Both the position numbers and the translations under genes were made by a program. This document shows, in pieces, positions 15,739 through 25,483 of a stretch of 55,582 bases of DNA. Source of the DNA: Saccharicrinis sp050296935 (GTDB lineage: Bacteria > Bacteroidota > Bacteroidia > Bacteroidales > Marinilabiliaceae). The notes below the pieces were generated by a model, which searched no databases, had not been told where the DNA came from, and worked only from the letters and a program-made list of their open reading frames with translations. Positions within the stretch are counted from its first letter, which is position 1. Every line of letters begins with the position of its first letter. The stretch spans positions 1 to 55,582 of the forward strand of contig JBNKRV010000171.1 of NCBI GenBank assembly GCA_050296935.1, in the 5' to 3' direction.

Positions 15739-18543
15739 TTAAAGTGAACACCATTTGATAATCATTCTGCTTATTTCTTCTTTTTGAGCGGGTTTTACAA
15801 TGAAGTCATCCATCCCGGCTTTAAAGGCTAGTTCCCGTTGAGTTTTGTCATTATTTGCAGTCATAGCAATTACCGGACAGTTTTCGTCGTAGCATTTTAA
15901 TTCCTTTGCAGCATCAAATCCGTCCAATTCCGGCATCATCAGGTCCATAAATACGATATGATGTTTGTGTTCTTTAAATTTATTTATGGCTTCTCTTCCA
16001 TTGTTAGCTAATTCGATTTCATATCCGATTTTCCTAAATAAGTTTTGAGCCACTTTTTGGTTAAATAGATTATCCTCAGCTACCAGTATTTTTATATCAT
16101 CGGGTACAATTTGTCCGGCTAAACTGGTTTGACTTTTTATTGAGGTGAAATGTTTTAATATGAAACTCCTGATGTTTTCTAATTTGACGGGTTTACGTAA
16201 ATAGGCATCCGTGCCAAGTTTTCTACCCAGCTTTGTATTCATCGTTTCGTAGTCAGAACTCTGAATAATAATTAAATGTTTTTTGTAAAGATGGTGATTA
16301 TAGAGTTGCTGCAGAAAATCAAGACCATTAAAATCGGGTCTTTGATCTATTATGATCATATGTATGGTATTTTGTTCCGATAGCATTTGAATAGCCTCCT
16401 GTGATGGAGCCATTATTTTGTATCGGATACCAAGCGCTAACAGGTTTTTAATCGTATTTTGAACCTGAAGAATGTCATCACAAATAATTAATACTTCTAT
16501 TTGTGCCCAGGAAAGTATATATGAAAAATCAAGGTCTTTACTTTTAAGTCTGGTTTCCAGCGGAAGTGTAAAGTTGAATTCAGCTCCGGGATGATCTGGT
16601 GATGTTGAGATGGATGAAGGGCTGTTTGCCCAGATTTCTCCACCCATTAGTTCAATAAGGTTTTTAGAAATTGATGTACCTAATCCTGTTCCTCCGAATT
16701 TTCTGGTGGTGCTGTCGTCTTCCTGTGAAAAGGAATTAAATATTGTTTTAAGTTTTTCTTTTTTGATGCCAATTCCGGTGTCGCTTATGGTAAATTTTAA
16801 TGCAGGATTGCCATTTAAAGTCGATCCTTGAGATATTTTTAGCTGAACTTGTCCGGAAGGTGTGAATTTAATTGCATTTCCGATCAGGTTGTTGAGTACT
16901 TGTCGTAACCTGAGTGGATCGGTAATTAAATCATTAGGTAAGTCTATGGTACTAACCCAGTTTAAATTAATATTACGGTCTTTCGATAGTGGAGTAAGTC
17001 CGGAAATTGATTGTTCGATTTCGTATTTCAAATCAACAGGTATTGATTCAACTTCGAGTTTACCGGCTTCAATTTTTGAAAAGTCAAGAATGTCATTAAT
17101 AAGAGCCAGTAGGGTATCTGCAGATCTTTTGACAACAGATAGCATTTCCATTTCTGTTTCCGGAATATTATTGGATGAAGACATGATGTCGGTCATTCCT
17201 ATAATTCCGTTCAGCGGAGTTCTTAGTTCGTGACTTATATTAGCTACAAAGGTTGATTTTGCTTTGTTTGATTTTTCTTCCTTAATTCTGTCCATTTCAA
17301 TTGGGGTAATCTCAATAAAAACGTGAATGTGGTATTTCTTTGTTTGATTAAAAAAAGGAATTTTCTCACTTAGGATTACCTGCTTTTTTTGCTTCGAATT
17401 ATTGAAAATGTATTTCCTGGAAGTGTTACTTACGTTTGTTCTTGAGATTTTCTTTTTTCTTTCAAATAATACTTTTTCAGTACATTCCTGATCAAGAAGT
17501 AATCCTTCATCATTGCATTCGAAAATTTTAAGGGCGGATTTATTAACCAGCTTTATGTTGTTAAAATTATCAACAAGTACTATTCCTACTGGTGCAAAAT
17601 ACAATATCTTTTTTAGTGCATTTTCTGATTGAGAGAGTCTTTTCTGAATTGATTTTGTTTTCAGGATGTATTGGAAAAATGCAATTACAATCAGAATTAT
17701 TACAACAAAGGAAATCAGGCCAACTAAAAAGGAGTTTTTAAGTATTGAGTTTGTGATGGGTTTGATGGGTATGGAAAATGCCATTTTTAGTGCGTGATTG
17801 GCATATTTTATATCTTGAATAACTGTTAATGTTTTTTGCTGGGTATTATTAATGGATAAAAAGTGAATAACAGAAGAGGTTGTTTTTGATTTCTTAATAT
17901 TTGATAATTGCGGATCAATTGCTTTGATGGCGAGGTTTGGGATGGTAGAATATATGATGTTATTATTCTGGTCTGTTATCCATTGAAATTGATGTCCCTT
18001 TAGGTAGAAATTTTTAAAGAGTTGTTTGTAAAACGAATTGATATCGATATGAAAAACTACATATCCGTAAATATGCGAATTGCCATATAGGGGTTGGCTT
18101 AATATCAGTTCGTTATGGATTGAATCTGTAGTGATTGTCGGTTTGAAATCTTCTTTTCTGGCTGATTTTCCAAATTGGGATATATATGTATTGTTCGTAC
18201 TCTTTTTTAAGGCGTAGTAGTTTCCTTTAATGTCAATAATATTGACTTTTTTAACGATACTATTGTATCTGTTGCATAATATTTCAATTCGTTTTTGGGT
18301 AACATCAGATTGACGGCTATGCTCAAATAATTCAATAAGTTCAGATTCATTTATAAGTAAGAGAATGTCATTTTTTACGCCGGAGAAGAAGTTTTTGAAA
18401 TCTTTAGAGCAAATTGAAATTTGTTTTTTCAGGATTGTTTTCTGAGTGTCTATTTGCCAGGTATAAGTATCATGATAATAGTATATGTTGGAAACTATTA
18501 AGAAAATTACACTAGAAATTACAATGCCTATGGCTCTTTTCAT
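15739..18543 (-). CDS. Hybrid sensor histidine kinase with two receiver domains
   Basis: The 934-residue protein has an N-terminal membrane helix (about 5-23), an extracytoplasmic sensor region of about 240 residues, and a second helix at about 267-293. PAS-like (about 305-415), HisKA (His near 437 in ISHELRTPLNG) and HATPase (about 540-665) domains follow, then two receivers. The first (about 675-800) keeps an Asp in IIIDQRPDF and a Lys in LRKPV. The second (about 815-934) is canonical with VAEDN, VFMDLMMPELDG and IVKPA. No Hpt or output domain is present, so it must act through a separate partner. It follows rsgA by 14 bp. Confidence 0.9.
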   Translation of the reverse strand: MKRAIGIVISSVIFLIVSNIYYYHDTYTWQIDTQKTILKKQISICSKDFKNFFSGVKNDILLLINESELIELFEHSRQSDVTQKRIEILCNRYNSIVKKVNIIDIKGNYYALKKSTNNTYISQFGKSARKEDFKPTITTDSIHNELILSQPLYGNSHIYGYVVFHIDINSFYKQLFKNFYLKGHQFQWITDQNNNIIYSTIPNLAIKAIDPQLSNIKKSKTTSSVIHFLSINNTQQKTLTVIQDIKYANHALKMAFSIPIKPITNSILKNSFLVGLISFVVIILIVIAFFQYILKTKSIQKRLSQSENALKKILYFAPVGIVLVDNFNNIKLVNKSALKIFECNDEGLLLDQECTEKVLFERKKKISRTNVSNTSRKYIFNNSKQKKQVILSEKIPFFNQTKKYHIHVFIEITPIEMDRIKEEKSNKAKSTFVANISHELRTPLNGIIGMTDIMSSSNNIPETEMEMLSVVKRSADTLLALINDILDFSKIEAGKLEVESIPVDLKYEIEQSISGLTPLSKDRNINLNWVSTIDLPNDLITDPLRLRQVLNNLIGNAIKFTPSGQVQLKISQGSTLNGNPALKFTISDTGIGIKKEKLKTIFNSFSQEDDSTTRKFGGTGLGTSISKNLIELMGGEIWANSPSSISTSPDHPGAEFNFTLPLETRLKSKDLDFSYILSWAQIEVLIICDDILQVQNTIKNLLALGIRYKIMAPSQEAIQMLSEQNTIHMIIIDQRPDFNGLDFLQQLYNHHLYKKHLIIIQSSDYETMNTKLGRKLGTDAYLRKPVKLENIRSFILKHFTSIKSQTSLAGQIVPDDIKILVAEDNLFNQKVAQNLFRKIGYEIELANNGREAINKFKEHKHHIVFMDLMMPELDGFDAAKELKCYDENCPVIAMTANNDKTQRELAFKAGMDDFIVKPAQKEEISRMIIKWCSL

Positions 18544-18557
18544 GTTGAATTGTTTGC

Positions 18558-19484
18558 TTATCTGTATTTTTCCGGTCTGGCTTGATGTATACTATAGTAA
18601 CTTTCATATCTTGAGTAGGCAATTTCTTCATCTTCAACAGCCTTTTTTACAGCACAGCCTGGTTCATGGATGTGTGTGCAATTGCTGTACTGACAGTTAT
18701 GTGAGTGTTCGAAAATCTCTTTGAAATAATGATACAATTCGTTTTTGTCAATGTCAATTAATCCGTATCCTCTAATGCCCGGAGTGTCAATTATGTAGCC
18801 TCCGAAGTTTAATTCGTGCATTTCTGCAAAAGTGGTAGTATGTTTACCGCTTTGGTGAATGTTAGATATTTCAGCAACTTTTAAATTTAATCCGGGTTGT
18901 ATTCTGTTGATCAATGTTGATTTACCTACTCCGGAGTGCCCGGAAATTACACTTACTTTGTCTTTCAGTAATTCTACAATAATGCCCAGATCATCATTCA
19001 TCTTGGCTGAGATGGCGTAGGTTTCATAACCGATTTTCTCGTAAACATCTCTTAGGTGATTAAGTGTTTCCGCTAATTCGTTTTTATAGCGGTCGATCTT
19101 GTTGAACACAATTTTAACAGGGATGCGATAAGCTTCTGCTGAGGCTAAGAACCTGTCAATAAATATAGTTGTGGTTATTGGATAGTTGACAGTTACTAAT
19201 AAAATGGCCTGGTCAATGTTTGATGCAATTATATGCGACTGTTTGGATAGATTTGATGCTTTTCTGATAATGTAGTTCTTACGTTGTTCAATATCTGCAA
19301 TAACTCCCATCTCTGATTCTTCATCTATGGTAAAGTACACGTGGTCGCCTACAGCAACAGGGTTGGTGCTTTTGATGTCATTCAGCCTGAATTTCCCTTT
19401 TATCGAGCACGAGATAAACTCTCCGTTTTGAGTTTTTACAATATATCTGCTACCTGTGGATTTAAAAACGATACCTTTTTTCAA
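18558..19484 (-). CDS. rsgA: Ribosome small subunit-dependent GTPase A
   Basis: RsgA is a circularly permuted GTPase acting in late 30S maturation. The 308 residues comprise an N-terminal OB fold, a permuted G domain in the order NKID (G4), GHSGVGKST (G1) and DTPG (G3), and a C-terminal zinc knuckle with CQYSNCTHIHEPGC. The length is typical. It is the first gene of a two-gene unit with the hybrid kinase and is divergent from the TetR gene, with about 157 bp between starts. Confidence 0.96.
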   Translation of the reverse strand: MKKGIVFKSTGSRYIVKTQNGEFISCSIKGKFRLNDIKSTNPVAVGDHVYFTIDEESEMGVIADIEQRKNYIIRKASNLSKQSHIIASNIDQAILLVTVNYPITTTIFIDRFLASAEAYRIPVKIVFNKIDRYKNELAETLNHLRDVYEKIGYETYAISAKMNDDLGIIVELLKDKVSVISGHSGVGKSTLINRIQPGLNLKVAEISNIHQSGKHTTTFAEMHELNFGGYIIDTPGIRGYGLIDIDKNELYHYFKEIFEHSHNCQYSNCTHIHEPGCAVKKAVEDEEIAYSRYESYYSIHQARPEKYR

Positions 19485-19581
19485 TGTTTACATTATTGTG
19501 TGTGGATAATAAAAGGCTATAAAATTGAGAAAATTTAATGATAGATAAAATCTTTATGGCCAGATTTTTTCGTGTATTTTA

Positions 19582-19611
19582 TTGATAATTCAAAAAACTT
19601 CCCTACCTTTG
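19582..19611 (+). promoter_or_regulatory. Promoter of the TetR-Lol-like operon
   Basis: TTG (19582-19584), 19 bases, then TACCTTTG (19604-19611) is an exact match to the Bacteroidota promoter consensus. Because it lies at the start of the long open frame from 19582, it argues that translation starts later, at 19642. Confidence 0.8.
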
Positions 19612-19626
19612 ACTAACCGGTCAGTC
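19611..19626. promoter_or_regulatory. TetR-type operator
   Basis: GACTAACCGGTCAGTC is a near-perfect palindrome around ACCGGT, like operators of TetR/AcrR regulators. It begins on the last base of the -7 element and covers the likely transcription start, so repressor binding would block the promoter. The TetR gene starts 16 bases later, which suggests autorepression of the whole operon. Confidence 0.78.
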
Positions 19627-19641
19627 GTAAAATATATAACT

Positions 19642-20220
19642 ATGTCACCAAGAACGAAATCTCAATTGGATAATTTGAAAGCGGAAAAGAGGGAAGTAAT
19701 CATTAGTGCTGCGATGGGGTTGTTTTCTGAAAAAGGATATCAATCTACTTCTATATCCATGATAGCAGCAGGAGCCGGGATATCAAAAGGGTTGGTATAT
19801 ACTTATTTTAAAAGCAAAGAAGAGCTTTTGAAATCGTTGGTTATTGATACAATTAAAGAAATGTTTGGTATTGCGCTTCAATGCTTCTCTGAAAATAACG
19901 GAGATGAAGGTTTTGTAAAGATGATTGATACATACATCAATTGGGTGAAGGATAATTATAAATTTCTGAGGATATATTTCGGAATAGTACTTCAGCCGAA
20001 CATTCTCACTATGTTTGAAAAAGACTTTATGGAACTGGCAGAGCCTGTTTTTGCCTGTATTGCAAATTATTTTAGTGCTAAAGGTTCGGCTAATCCCATG
20101 TTGGAAACCCGATACCTCACTTCTATATTAGATGGTGTTTATTTAAATTATATCGTCGATCCGATTACTTTTCCTATTGATGAAGTCAAAGGGAAAATAA
20201 TTGATCAATTCATAAAATAG
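19642..20220 (+). CDS. TetR/AcrR family transcriptional regulator
   Basis: The 192-residue protein has a typical TetR N-terminal HTH: IISAAMGLFSEKGYQSTSISMIAAGAGISKG, here given in two parts as IISAAMGLFSEKGYQ and then STSISMIA, followed by KGLVYTYFKSKEELL. The C-terminal helical ligand-binding domain does not identify an inducer. The ATG at 19642 was chosen over an in-frame start at 19582 because the latter lies inside the promoter and operator. It precedes the LolA-like gene by 5 bp and likely represses the operon and itself. Confidence 0.92.
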   Translation: MSPRTKSQLDNLKAEKREVIISAAMGLFSEKGYQSTSISMIAAGAGISKGLVYTYFKSKEELLKSLVIDTIKEMFGIALQCFSENNGDEGFVKMIDTYINWVKDNYKFLRIYFGIVLQPNILTMFEKDFMELAEPVFACIANYFSAKGSANPMLETRYLTSILDGVYLNYIVDPITFPIDEVKGKIIDQFIK

Positions 20221-20225
20221 CTGTC

Positions 20226-21005
20226 ATGAATAAATTAGTTGAATTAAAAACAATGCTGCTCATTGGATTTTCTGTTTTGTTATTTAATCCAGCAGCAAAT
20301 GCTCAGGTTAACGCAGATATTACTGCTACTGATATTATTGATAAAGCCAATGAACTGATACGGGGCAAGACTAGTGTATCTGAAATGGAGATGGTTATAT
20401 CCCGTCCAAAGTGGGAACGGAAGTTACGATTTAAAGCCTGGTCAAAAGGAATTGATTATTCTTTGATTTACGTTACCTATCCCATTAAGGAAAAAGGACA
20501 GGTTTTTCTGAAAAGAAATAAGGACATGTGGAACTATATGCCCGATATCGAAAAGATGATTAAGATTCCACCTAGCATGATGATGCAGTCCTGGATGGGA
20601 TCTGATTTAACAAATGATGATTTGGTAAAGGGGGCTTCAATTGTTGAGGATTATAAACATACCATTATCAGAGAAGAGGAAATGGATGGCTATAAGTGTT
20701 GGGTAATAGAACTAGTGCCTGAAGAGGATGCTGTTGTTGTATGGGGCAAAATTATAAGCTGGGTAAGCCAAAAGGGCTACATGACTCTTAAAAATGAATA
20801 TTACGATGAAGATGAATATCTTATAAATACAGAAAGATTATCTAAAATTAAAGATGTCGGAGATCGTATTATGCCAACTTATTTCGAGGTAATACCAGAA
20901 GGTAAAGAAGGGCATAAAACAACTATGGAATTTACGAAGGTTGGTTTTAATATGCCTTTGGATGATAACTTTTTTTCAATTCAAAATATGAAAAGAATTA
21001 AATAG
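20226..21005 (+). CDS. LolA-like outer membrane lipoprotein-sorting protein
   Basis: The 259-residue protein has a signal peptide ending near ANAQ at residue 27, so it is periplasmic. The remainder resembles the LolA-like COG2834 group, annotated as outer membrane lipoprotein-sorting proteins: MEMVISRPKWERKLRFKAW, FLKRNKDMWNYMPDIEKMI and GYKCWVIEL are typical strands of the half-barrel that binds acyl chains. It is longer than canonical LolA (about 200). Its neighbours are LolCDE-like ABC genes, which supports a chaperone role for a lipid or lipoprotein cargo. The true cargo is unknown. Confidence 0.82.
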   Translation: MNKLVELKTMLLIGFSVLLFNPAANAQVNADITATDIIDKANELIRGKTSVSEMEMVISRPKWERKLRFKAWSKGIDYSLIYVTYPIKEKGQVFLKRNKDMWNYMPDIEKMIKIPPSMMMQSWMGSDLTNDDLVKGASIVEDYKHTIIREEEMDGYKCWVIELVPEEDAVVVWGKIISWVSQKGYMTLKNEYYDEDEYLINTERLSKIKDVGDRIMPTYFEVIPEGKEGHKTTMEFTKVGFNMPLDDNFFSIQNMKRIK

Positions 21006-21028
21006 AACTGCATGTAAAACTTAATAAG

Positions 21029-22246
21029 ATGAGGCTATTTATTTTATCATGGCGCAATTTATGGCGTAATAAGCGAAGGACTTTTATTACTGTTTCCTCC
21101 ATATTTTTTGGTGTAATATTAACATCATTAATGGGTTCTATGCAGGAGGGTTCTTATAATAACATGATTAAAAACATTGTAAATTTTTACTCGGGTTATA
21201 TTCAAATCCATCAAGTGGATTATTGGGAAAATAAAAGTATAAATAATACTTTTTCAGAAAACGAGAATCTCAACCGGTTTATTGATTCTGTTGAAGATAT
21301 TACTTTGGTAATTCCCCGTTTAGAAAGTTTTGCCCTGGCATCAAACGGAGAAGATTCCAAGGGCGCTATGATAATGGGGATTGACCCGCAAAAAGAAAAT
21401 GAATTAACTTCAATTGGAACAAAAATTATTCAAGGTAATTATCTGAAAAATAATGACAATGGTGTTTTGGTTGGATTTGAATTGGCTACTAAGTTAAAGA
21501 TTGAACCCGGAGATACATTAGTGTTACTGAGTCAGGGCTTTCATGGAGTTACTGCCGCAGGCAAGTATCCGGTAAGGGGATTATTCAAGTTATCTAACCC
21601 TAAATTAAACAGACAATTAATTTATCTGAATCTGAATACAGCACAAGAGCTTTTCTCGGCAAAAGACAGGTTATCTTCAATTGTGTTGATGGTTGAAAAT
21701 AATGATACCATGAAAAAGATTTTGCCAAGGTTAAAACAAGGAGTAGGTAAAGCGTATAGTGTAATGAGCTGGGAGGAAATGTTTCCGACGCTTTTGCAAC
21801 AGATTGAGAGTGACAGGTCATCAGGAATGGTAATGAAAGCCATATTATATATTGTAATAATGTTTGGAATATTTGGCACTGTAATGATGATGATTTCTGA
21901 ACGTAAAAGAGAATTTGGTGTAATGATGGCGGTTGGGATGCAAAAGTATAAGCTGGCTCTTACTGTTTTTATTGAAACTTTATTTATGGGATTGTTGGGA
22001 GTTACCGCTGGTTTTATCGGATGTATGCCTATTGTAGGCTATTTTTATAATCATCCAGTTCCATTAACAGGTAACGGTGCTCAATGGATGGCCGACCTTG
22101 GTTTTGAGCCGTATATGTTTTTTGCATGGGAACCGGAAGTGTTTTTAAAACAAATGATTGGAATCTTTTTGATTACTGTTTTTATTTCAATATTTCCATT
22201 TATAAGGATAGTAAGATTAAATGAAATGAATGCCTTAAAAGGGTAG
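21029..22246 (+). CDS. FtsX/LolE-type ABC permease (first)
   Basis: The 405-residue protein has the LolC/E-MacB topology: one N-terminal helix (about 15-35, after SWRNLWRNKRRT), a large periplasmic domain, and three C-terminal helices with the FtsX core ERKREFGVMMAVGM. The arginine-rich N-terminus RNLWRNKRR is shared with the next gene, so the two form a heterodimer from duplication. It lies 23 bp after the LolA-like gene. Confidence 0.9.
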   Translation: MRLFILSWRNLWRNKRRTFITVSSIFFGVILTSLMGSMQEGSYNNMIKNIVNFYSGYIQIHQVDYWENKSINNTFSENENLNRFIDSVEDITLVIPRLESFALASNGEDSKGAMIMGIDPQKENELTSIGTKIIQGNYLKNNDNGVLVGFELATKLKIEPGDTLVLLSQGFHGVTAAGKYPVRGLFKLSNPKLNRQLIYLNLNTAQELFSAKDRLSSIVLMVENNDTMKKILPRLKQGVGKAYSVMSWEEMFPTLLQQIESDRSSGMVMKAILYIVIMFGIFGTVMMMISERKREFGVMMAVGMQKYKLALTVFIETLFMGLLGVTAGFIGCMPIVGYFYNHPVPLTGNGAQWMADLGFEPYMFFAWEPEVFLKQMIGIFLITVFISIFPFIRIVRLNEMNALKG

Positions 22247-22269
22247 TGCAGATCTTAAATATTGATGTT

Positions 22270-23487
22270 ATGATATTAAAAATTGCATGGAGAAATTTAT
22301 GGAGAAACCCGGTTAGGAGTGGTATCGTTTTGAGTGCGCTTATGATAGGTATGTATGCCGGAGTATTTTCAACCACATTTATGCATGGATGGATGATGCA
22401 GCGTTTACGGGCTGGCATTGAAACTGAAACATCTCATATGCAGGTTCATAAACCCGGGTTTAAAATGTCAGAAGATATTAAAAATAATTTTTCAAACAGT
22501 GATCAGCTCGTTCAGAAAATTGAGAATGTGGAGGGGGTTCAGAATGCATCATCCCGAGTGGTTGTTTTTGCAATGGTTGCCTCAGCCGAAAAGGCTTTAG
22601 GAGTAAAAGTATATGGTATTAATCCTGAAAAAGATTCATTGGTTGTAGATGTCGCCAAGCATCTGAAAGATGGAAAATGGTTTGCTGGTATAAAAAGAAA
22701 TCCTATTGTAATTGGTGATAAACTGGCAAAGGAATTAAAGCTTAGACTTAGGTCAAAAGTAATCCTCCGGTTTCAGGATGTTAATGGGGATTTTACAGGA
22801 GGGGCATTCCGAATAGCCGGCATATATAAAACGCTGAATTCTGCCTATGATGAAGGCAATGTATTCGTTCGTAAAAAGGATCTTCAGGCATTACTTAGTC
22901 TTCCGGATGATGTCACACACGAAATAGCTATCCGTTGCATAAATCCTACAGTTGTGGACAAGGTAAAGGTTGATGTAAGCCGGGTTGTCAACGGATTAGA
23001 AGTTGAATCGTGGAAAGAGATTTCTCCTGAATTGGGTTATATAACAGAAACAATGAATGTGTATATGTATGTTTTTGTAATCATCATCCTTATGGCATTA
23101 GGCTTTACTATTGTCAATACCATGTTAATGGTTGTTTTGGAAAGAGTTCATGAGTTGGGCATGTTAATGGCTATTGGAATGAAAGGGCGTCAGGTTTTTG
23201 TTATGATTGTACTTGAAACTTTGATTTTATCATTGTTAGGTGGACTTTTAGGGGTCGCCATGGGTGTTATTACAACGCAACTGACTGCGAAAACAGGTAT
23301 TGATCTGTCTATTTGGGCAGAAGGTTTATCCGAAATGGGTTTTGCCAGTGTTATTTATCCGGAATATAACACAGAGATGATAACAGGTGTTGTGATTCTG
23401 GTGTTGTTAACGGGGGTAGCTTCTGCCTTGTATCCTGCGTATAAGGCTCTTAAACTGAATCCTTCAGAAGCATTACAAAGTGTTTAA
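22270..23487 (+). CDS. FtsX/LolC-type ABC permease (second)
   Basis: The 405-residue protein has the same four-helix arrangement as its upstream neighbour, with AWRNLWRNPVRSG at the N-terminus and ERVHELGMLMAIGMKG in the FtsX core. I chose the ATG at 22270, 24 bases after the upstream stop, because it aligns with the start of the paralogue. A GTG at 22246 would add eight residues. It pairs with the first permease and the ATPase downstream. Confidence 0.9.
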   Translation: MILKIAWRNLWRNPVRSGIVLSALMIGMYAGVFSTTFMHGWMMQRLRAGIETETSHMQVHKPGFKMSEDIKNNFSNSDQLVQKIENVEGVQNASSRVVVFAMVASAEKALGVKVYGINPEKDSLVVDVAKHLKDGKWFAGIKRNPIVIGDKLAKELKLRLRSKVILRFQDVNGDFTGGAFRIAGIYKTLNSAYDEGNVFVRKKDLQALLSLPDDVTHEIAIRCINPTVVDKVKVDVSRVVNGLEVESWKEISPELGYITETMNVYMYVFVIIILMALGFTIVNTMLMVVLERVHELGMLMAIGMKGRQVFVMIVLETLILSLLGGLLGVAMGVITTQLTAKTGIDLSIWAEGLSEMGFASVIYPEYNTEMITGVVILVLLTGVASALYPAYKALKLNPSEALQSV

Positions 23488-23507
23488 TATTTGAAAAATA
23501 AGTTGTT

Positions 23508-24191
23508 ATGTCTATAATATCAATAAATAATCTCGAAAAAGTATATAACCAAAAACAGGTTCCTGTTCATGCTATAAATGGCATTAATCTCTCTTTTGAA
23601 GCTGGTGAATTTACAGCCTTGGTAGCTCCTTCCGGCGCAGGAAAAACTACATTTTTAAATTTATTGGGAGGATTGGATTCTCCTACTTCAGGTTCTATTG
23701 AAATCGGAGGGGTGCGAATGGATCATCTTTCATCATCTGAAAAAACAAAATTCAGGTTAGAGAACATTGGATTCGTATTTCAAGCCTATAACCTTATTCC
23801 GGTTTTAACCGCAGCTGAAAATATTGAGTTTATTATGGAGTTGCAAGGTGTTTCTAAAAAAGAGCGAAGTATGAGGAGTAAGGAGTTGTTGGAGGCTGTT
23901 GGAATTCCGGATAAGGCAAATGTTCGACCTGGGAAGCTATCTGGGGGGCAACAGCAAAGAGTCGCCGTTGCCAGAGCCCTGGCCTCAAAGCCAACATTTG
24001 TATTGGCTGATGAACCAACAGCTAACCTTGATTCTCACTCGACAGAAAACTTATTGGATATAATGCTGAAATTGAATGTGAAGGAAAATATTACTTTTAT
24101 TTTTGCAACCCACGATGCCAGGGTTGTGAGTAAGGCTCGTAGGGTGGTTACTCTGGAAGATGGTAAGGTTATTAAAGATGAATCAAATTAA
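23508..24191 (+). CDS. LolD-type ABC transporter ATP-binding protein
   Basis: The 227-residue ATPase energises the two preceding permeases from the cytoplasmic side. Walker A is APSGAGKTT, the signature is LSGGQQQR, and Walker B reads FVLADEPTANLDS. The family (LolD/MacB/FtsE) couples to mechanotransmission permeases rather than classic channels. It ends 10 bp before the start chosen for the beta-barrel gene. The next upstream ATG for that gene (24178) would overlap this one. Confidence 0.93.
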   Translation: MSIISINNLEKVYNQKQVPVHAINGINLSFEAGEFTALVAPSGAGKTTFLNLLGGLDSPTSGSIEIGGVRMDHLSSSEKTKFRLENIGFVFQAYNLIPVLTAAENIEFIMELQGVSKKERSMRSKELLEAVGIPDKANVRPGKLSGGQQQRVAVARALASKPTFVLADEPTANLDSHSTENLLDIMLKLNVKENITFIFATHDARVVSKARRVVTLEDGKVIKDESN

Positions 24192-24201
24192 GGCACTTTA
24201 T

Positions 24202-25350
24202 ATGAGAAGGTTATTGATACGGCTGTTTATTTGTATAATTTTTATATCATCAAATCTTAATGCTCAGGAGCCTTTGCGATTTTGGGGATATCTTTCAGAA
24301 ATGCCTTATGTAACAACGTCAAACGCTACGGATGGTGTATTGTTTGATAATCTGATTCATAACCGGCTTAATCTTTCTTATGAAATTAATCAGCATTTCA
24401 ATGCCAAAATAAGTTTTCGTAATCGATTGTTTTCAGGAGAAAGTGTTAATAATAACCCCAACTTTAAATATATCGTAAGTAATGATCAGGGGGTTGTTGA
24501 TTTAAGCTTTAATTGGAGCGGACGAACAAAAAGTATCATGAATACTTCTGTTGATAGATTTTGGTTTGAATATGTTACCGGTAAATTTCAGGTTAAGTTA
24601 GGCCGGCAAAGGGTAAACTGGAGTCAAACCATGGTGTGGAATCCTAATGATATATTTAATTCCTATTCTTATTTCGATTTCGATTATGAGGAAAGACCGG
24701 GTATGGATGGGTTAAGACTACAGTATTTTACAGGTTTGGCATCCAATGTGGAAGCAGTTGTTAAAATAGATAGGAATAATGATGTGTCGTCTGCGGCCTT
24801 ATATCGATTGAACTTTAAAGGGTATGATTTGCAATTTATTGTAGGGGAAGTAAATCAGGAAGATTATATTTTAGGAGGGGGATGGAGTGGAGATATCAAA
24901 GGCGCCGGGTTTTATGGCGAAGTTTCATACTTAAAACCAATTCAAAGCAGCCAAAAGGATGCTTTCATTTTTTCTTCAGGAGGAAATTACACTTTAAAAA
25001 ATGGTTTGTTAATGTCGGCCGAGTATTTGTATTCTAGTAATCTCAATAATTTCCGGGGAGACTTTAATTCTATTATATATTATCAATCTTCAGTAAAAAA
25101 TTTGAGTTTTGCAGATCATTCTTATGTGGTTTCGGGTTCGTTTCCGATAACCCCATTGCTTAATGTATCAATGGCTTATATGGGGTTTGGCTATCCTGTA
25201 TTTAAGAATTTTTATTTAGGACCTACTGTTGATTATTCATTAACAGATAATTTATATTTATCTGTTATTCTTCAGTACTTTTCATCTGATTTTGGTGAAG
25301 TGAAAAGTGAATCAACGTCATCATTTTTTAGATTAAAATGGAATTTTTAG
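24202..25350 (+). CDS. Outer-membrane beta-barrel protein of the Lol-like operon
   Basis: The 382-residue protein starts with a signal peptide, MRRLLIRLFICIIFISSNLN, cleaved near AQ, and ends in an aromatic residue (KWNF), as outer-membrane barrels do. The body alternates polar and aromatic residues and includes WFEYVTGKFQVKLGRQRVNW, typical of porin-like strands around a GRQRVNW motif. The start at 24202 places the signal peptide at the N-terminus; 24178 and 24160 are longer alternatives overlapping the ATPase. It may be the outer-membrane end of the export set. The family is not certain. Confidence 0.78.
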   Translation: MRRLLIRLFICIIFISSNLNAQEPLRFWGYLSEMPYVTTSNATDGVLFDNLIHNRLNLSYEINQHFNAKISFRNRLFSGESVNNNPNFKYIVSNDQGVVDLSFNWSGRTKSIMNTSVDRFWFEYVTGKFQVKLGRQRVNWSQTMVWNPNDIFNSYSYFDFDYEERPGMDGLRLQYFTGLASNVEAVVKIDRNNDVSSAALYRLNFKGYDLQFIVGEVNQEDYILGGGWSGDIKGAGFYGEVSYLKPIQSSQKDAFIFSSGGNYTLKNGLLMSAEYLYSSNLNNFRGDFNSIIYYQSSVKNLSFADHSYVVSGSFPITPLLNVSMAYMGFGYPVFKNFYLGPTVDYSLTDNLYLSVILQYFSSDFGEVKSESTSSFFRLKWNF

Positions 25351-25483
25351 CCATAGATGTGTCATTTTTATCTGTTTATAATTCAACAAATCTTTGAGAA
25401 TTAATAACCGGGATTCAAAAAAAACATCGGCATCAGGCTGATTATGATAAGTTGTGATGTTGAATTATATTGTTCATATCCTT

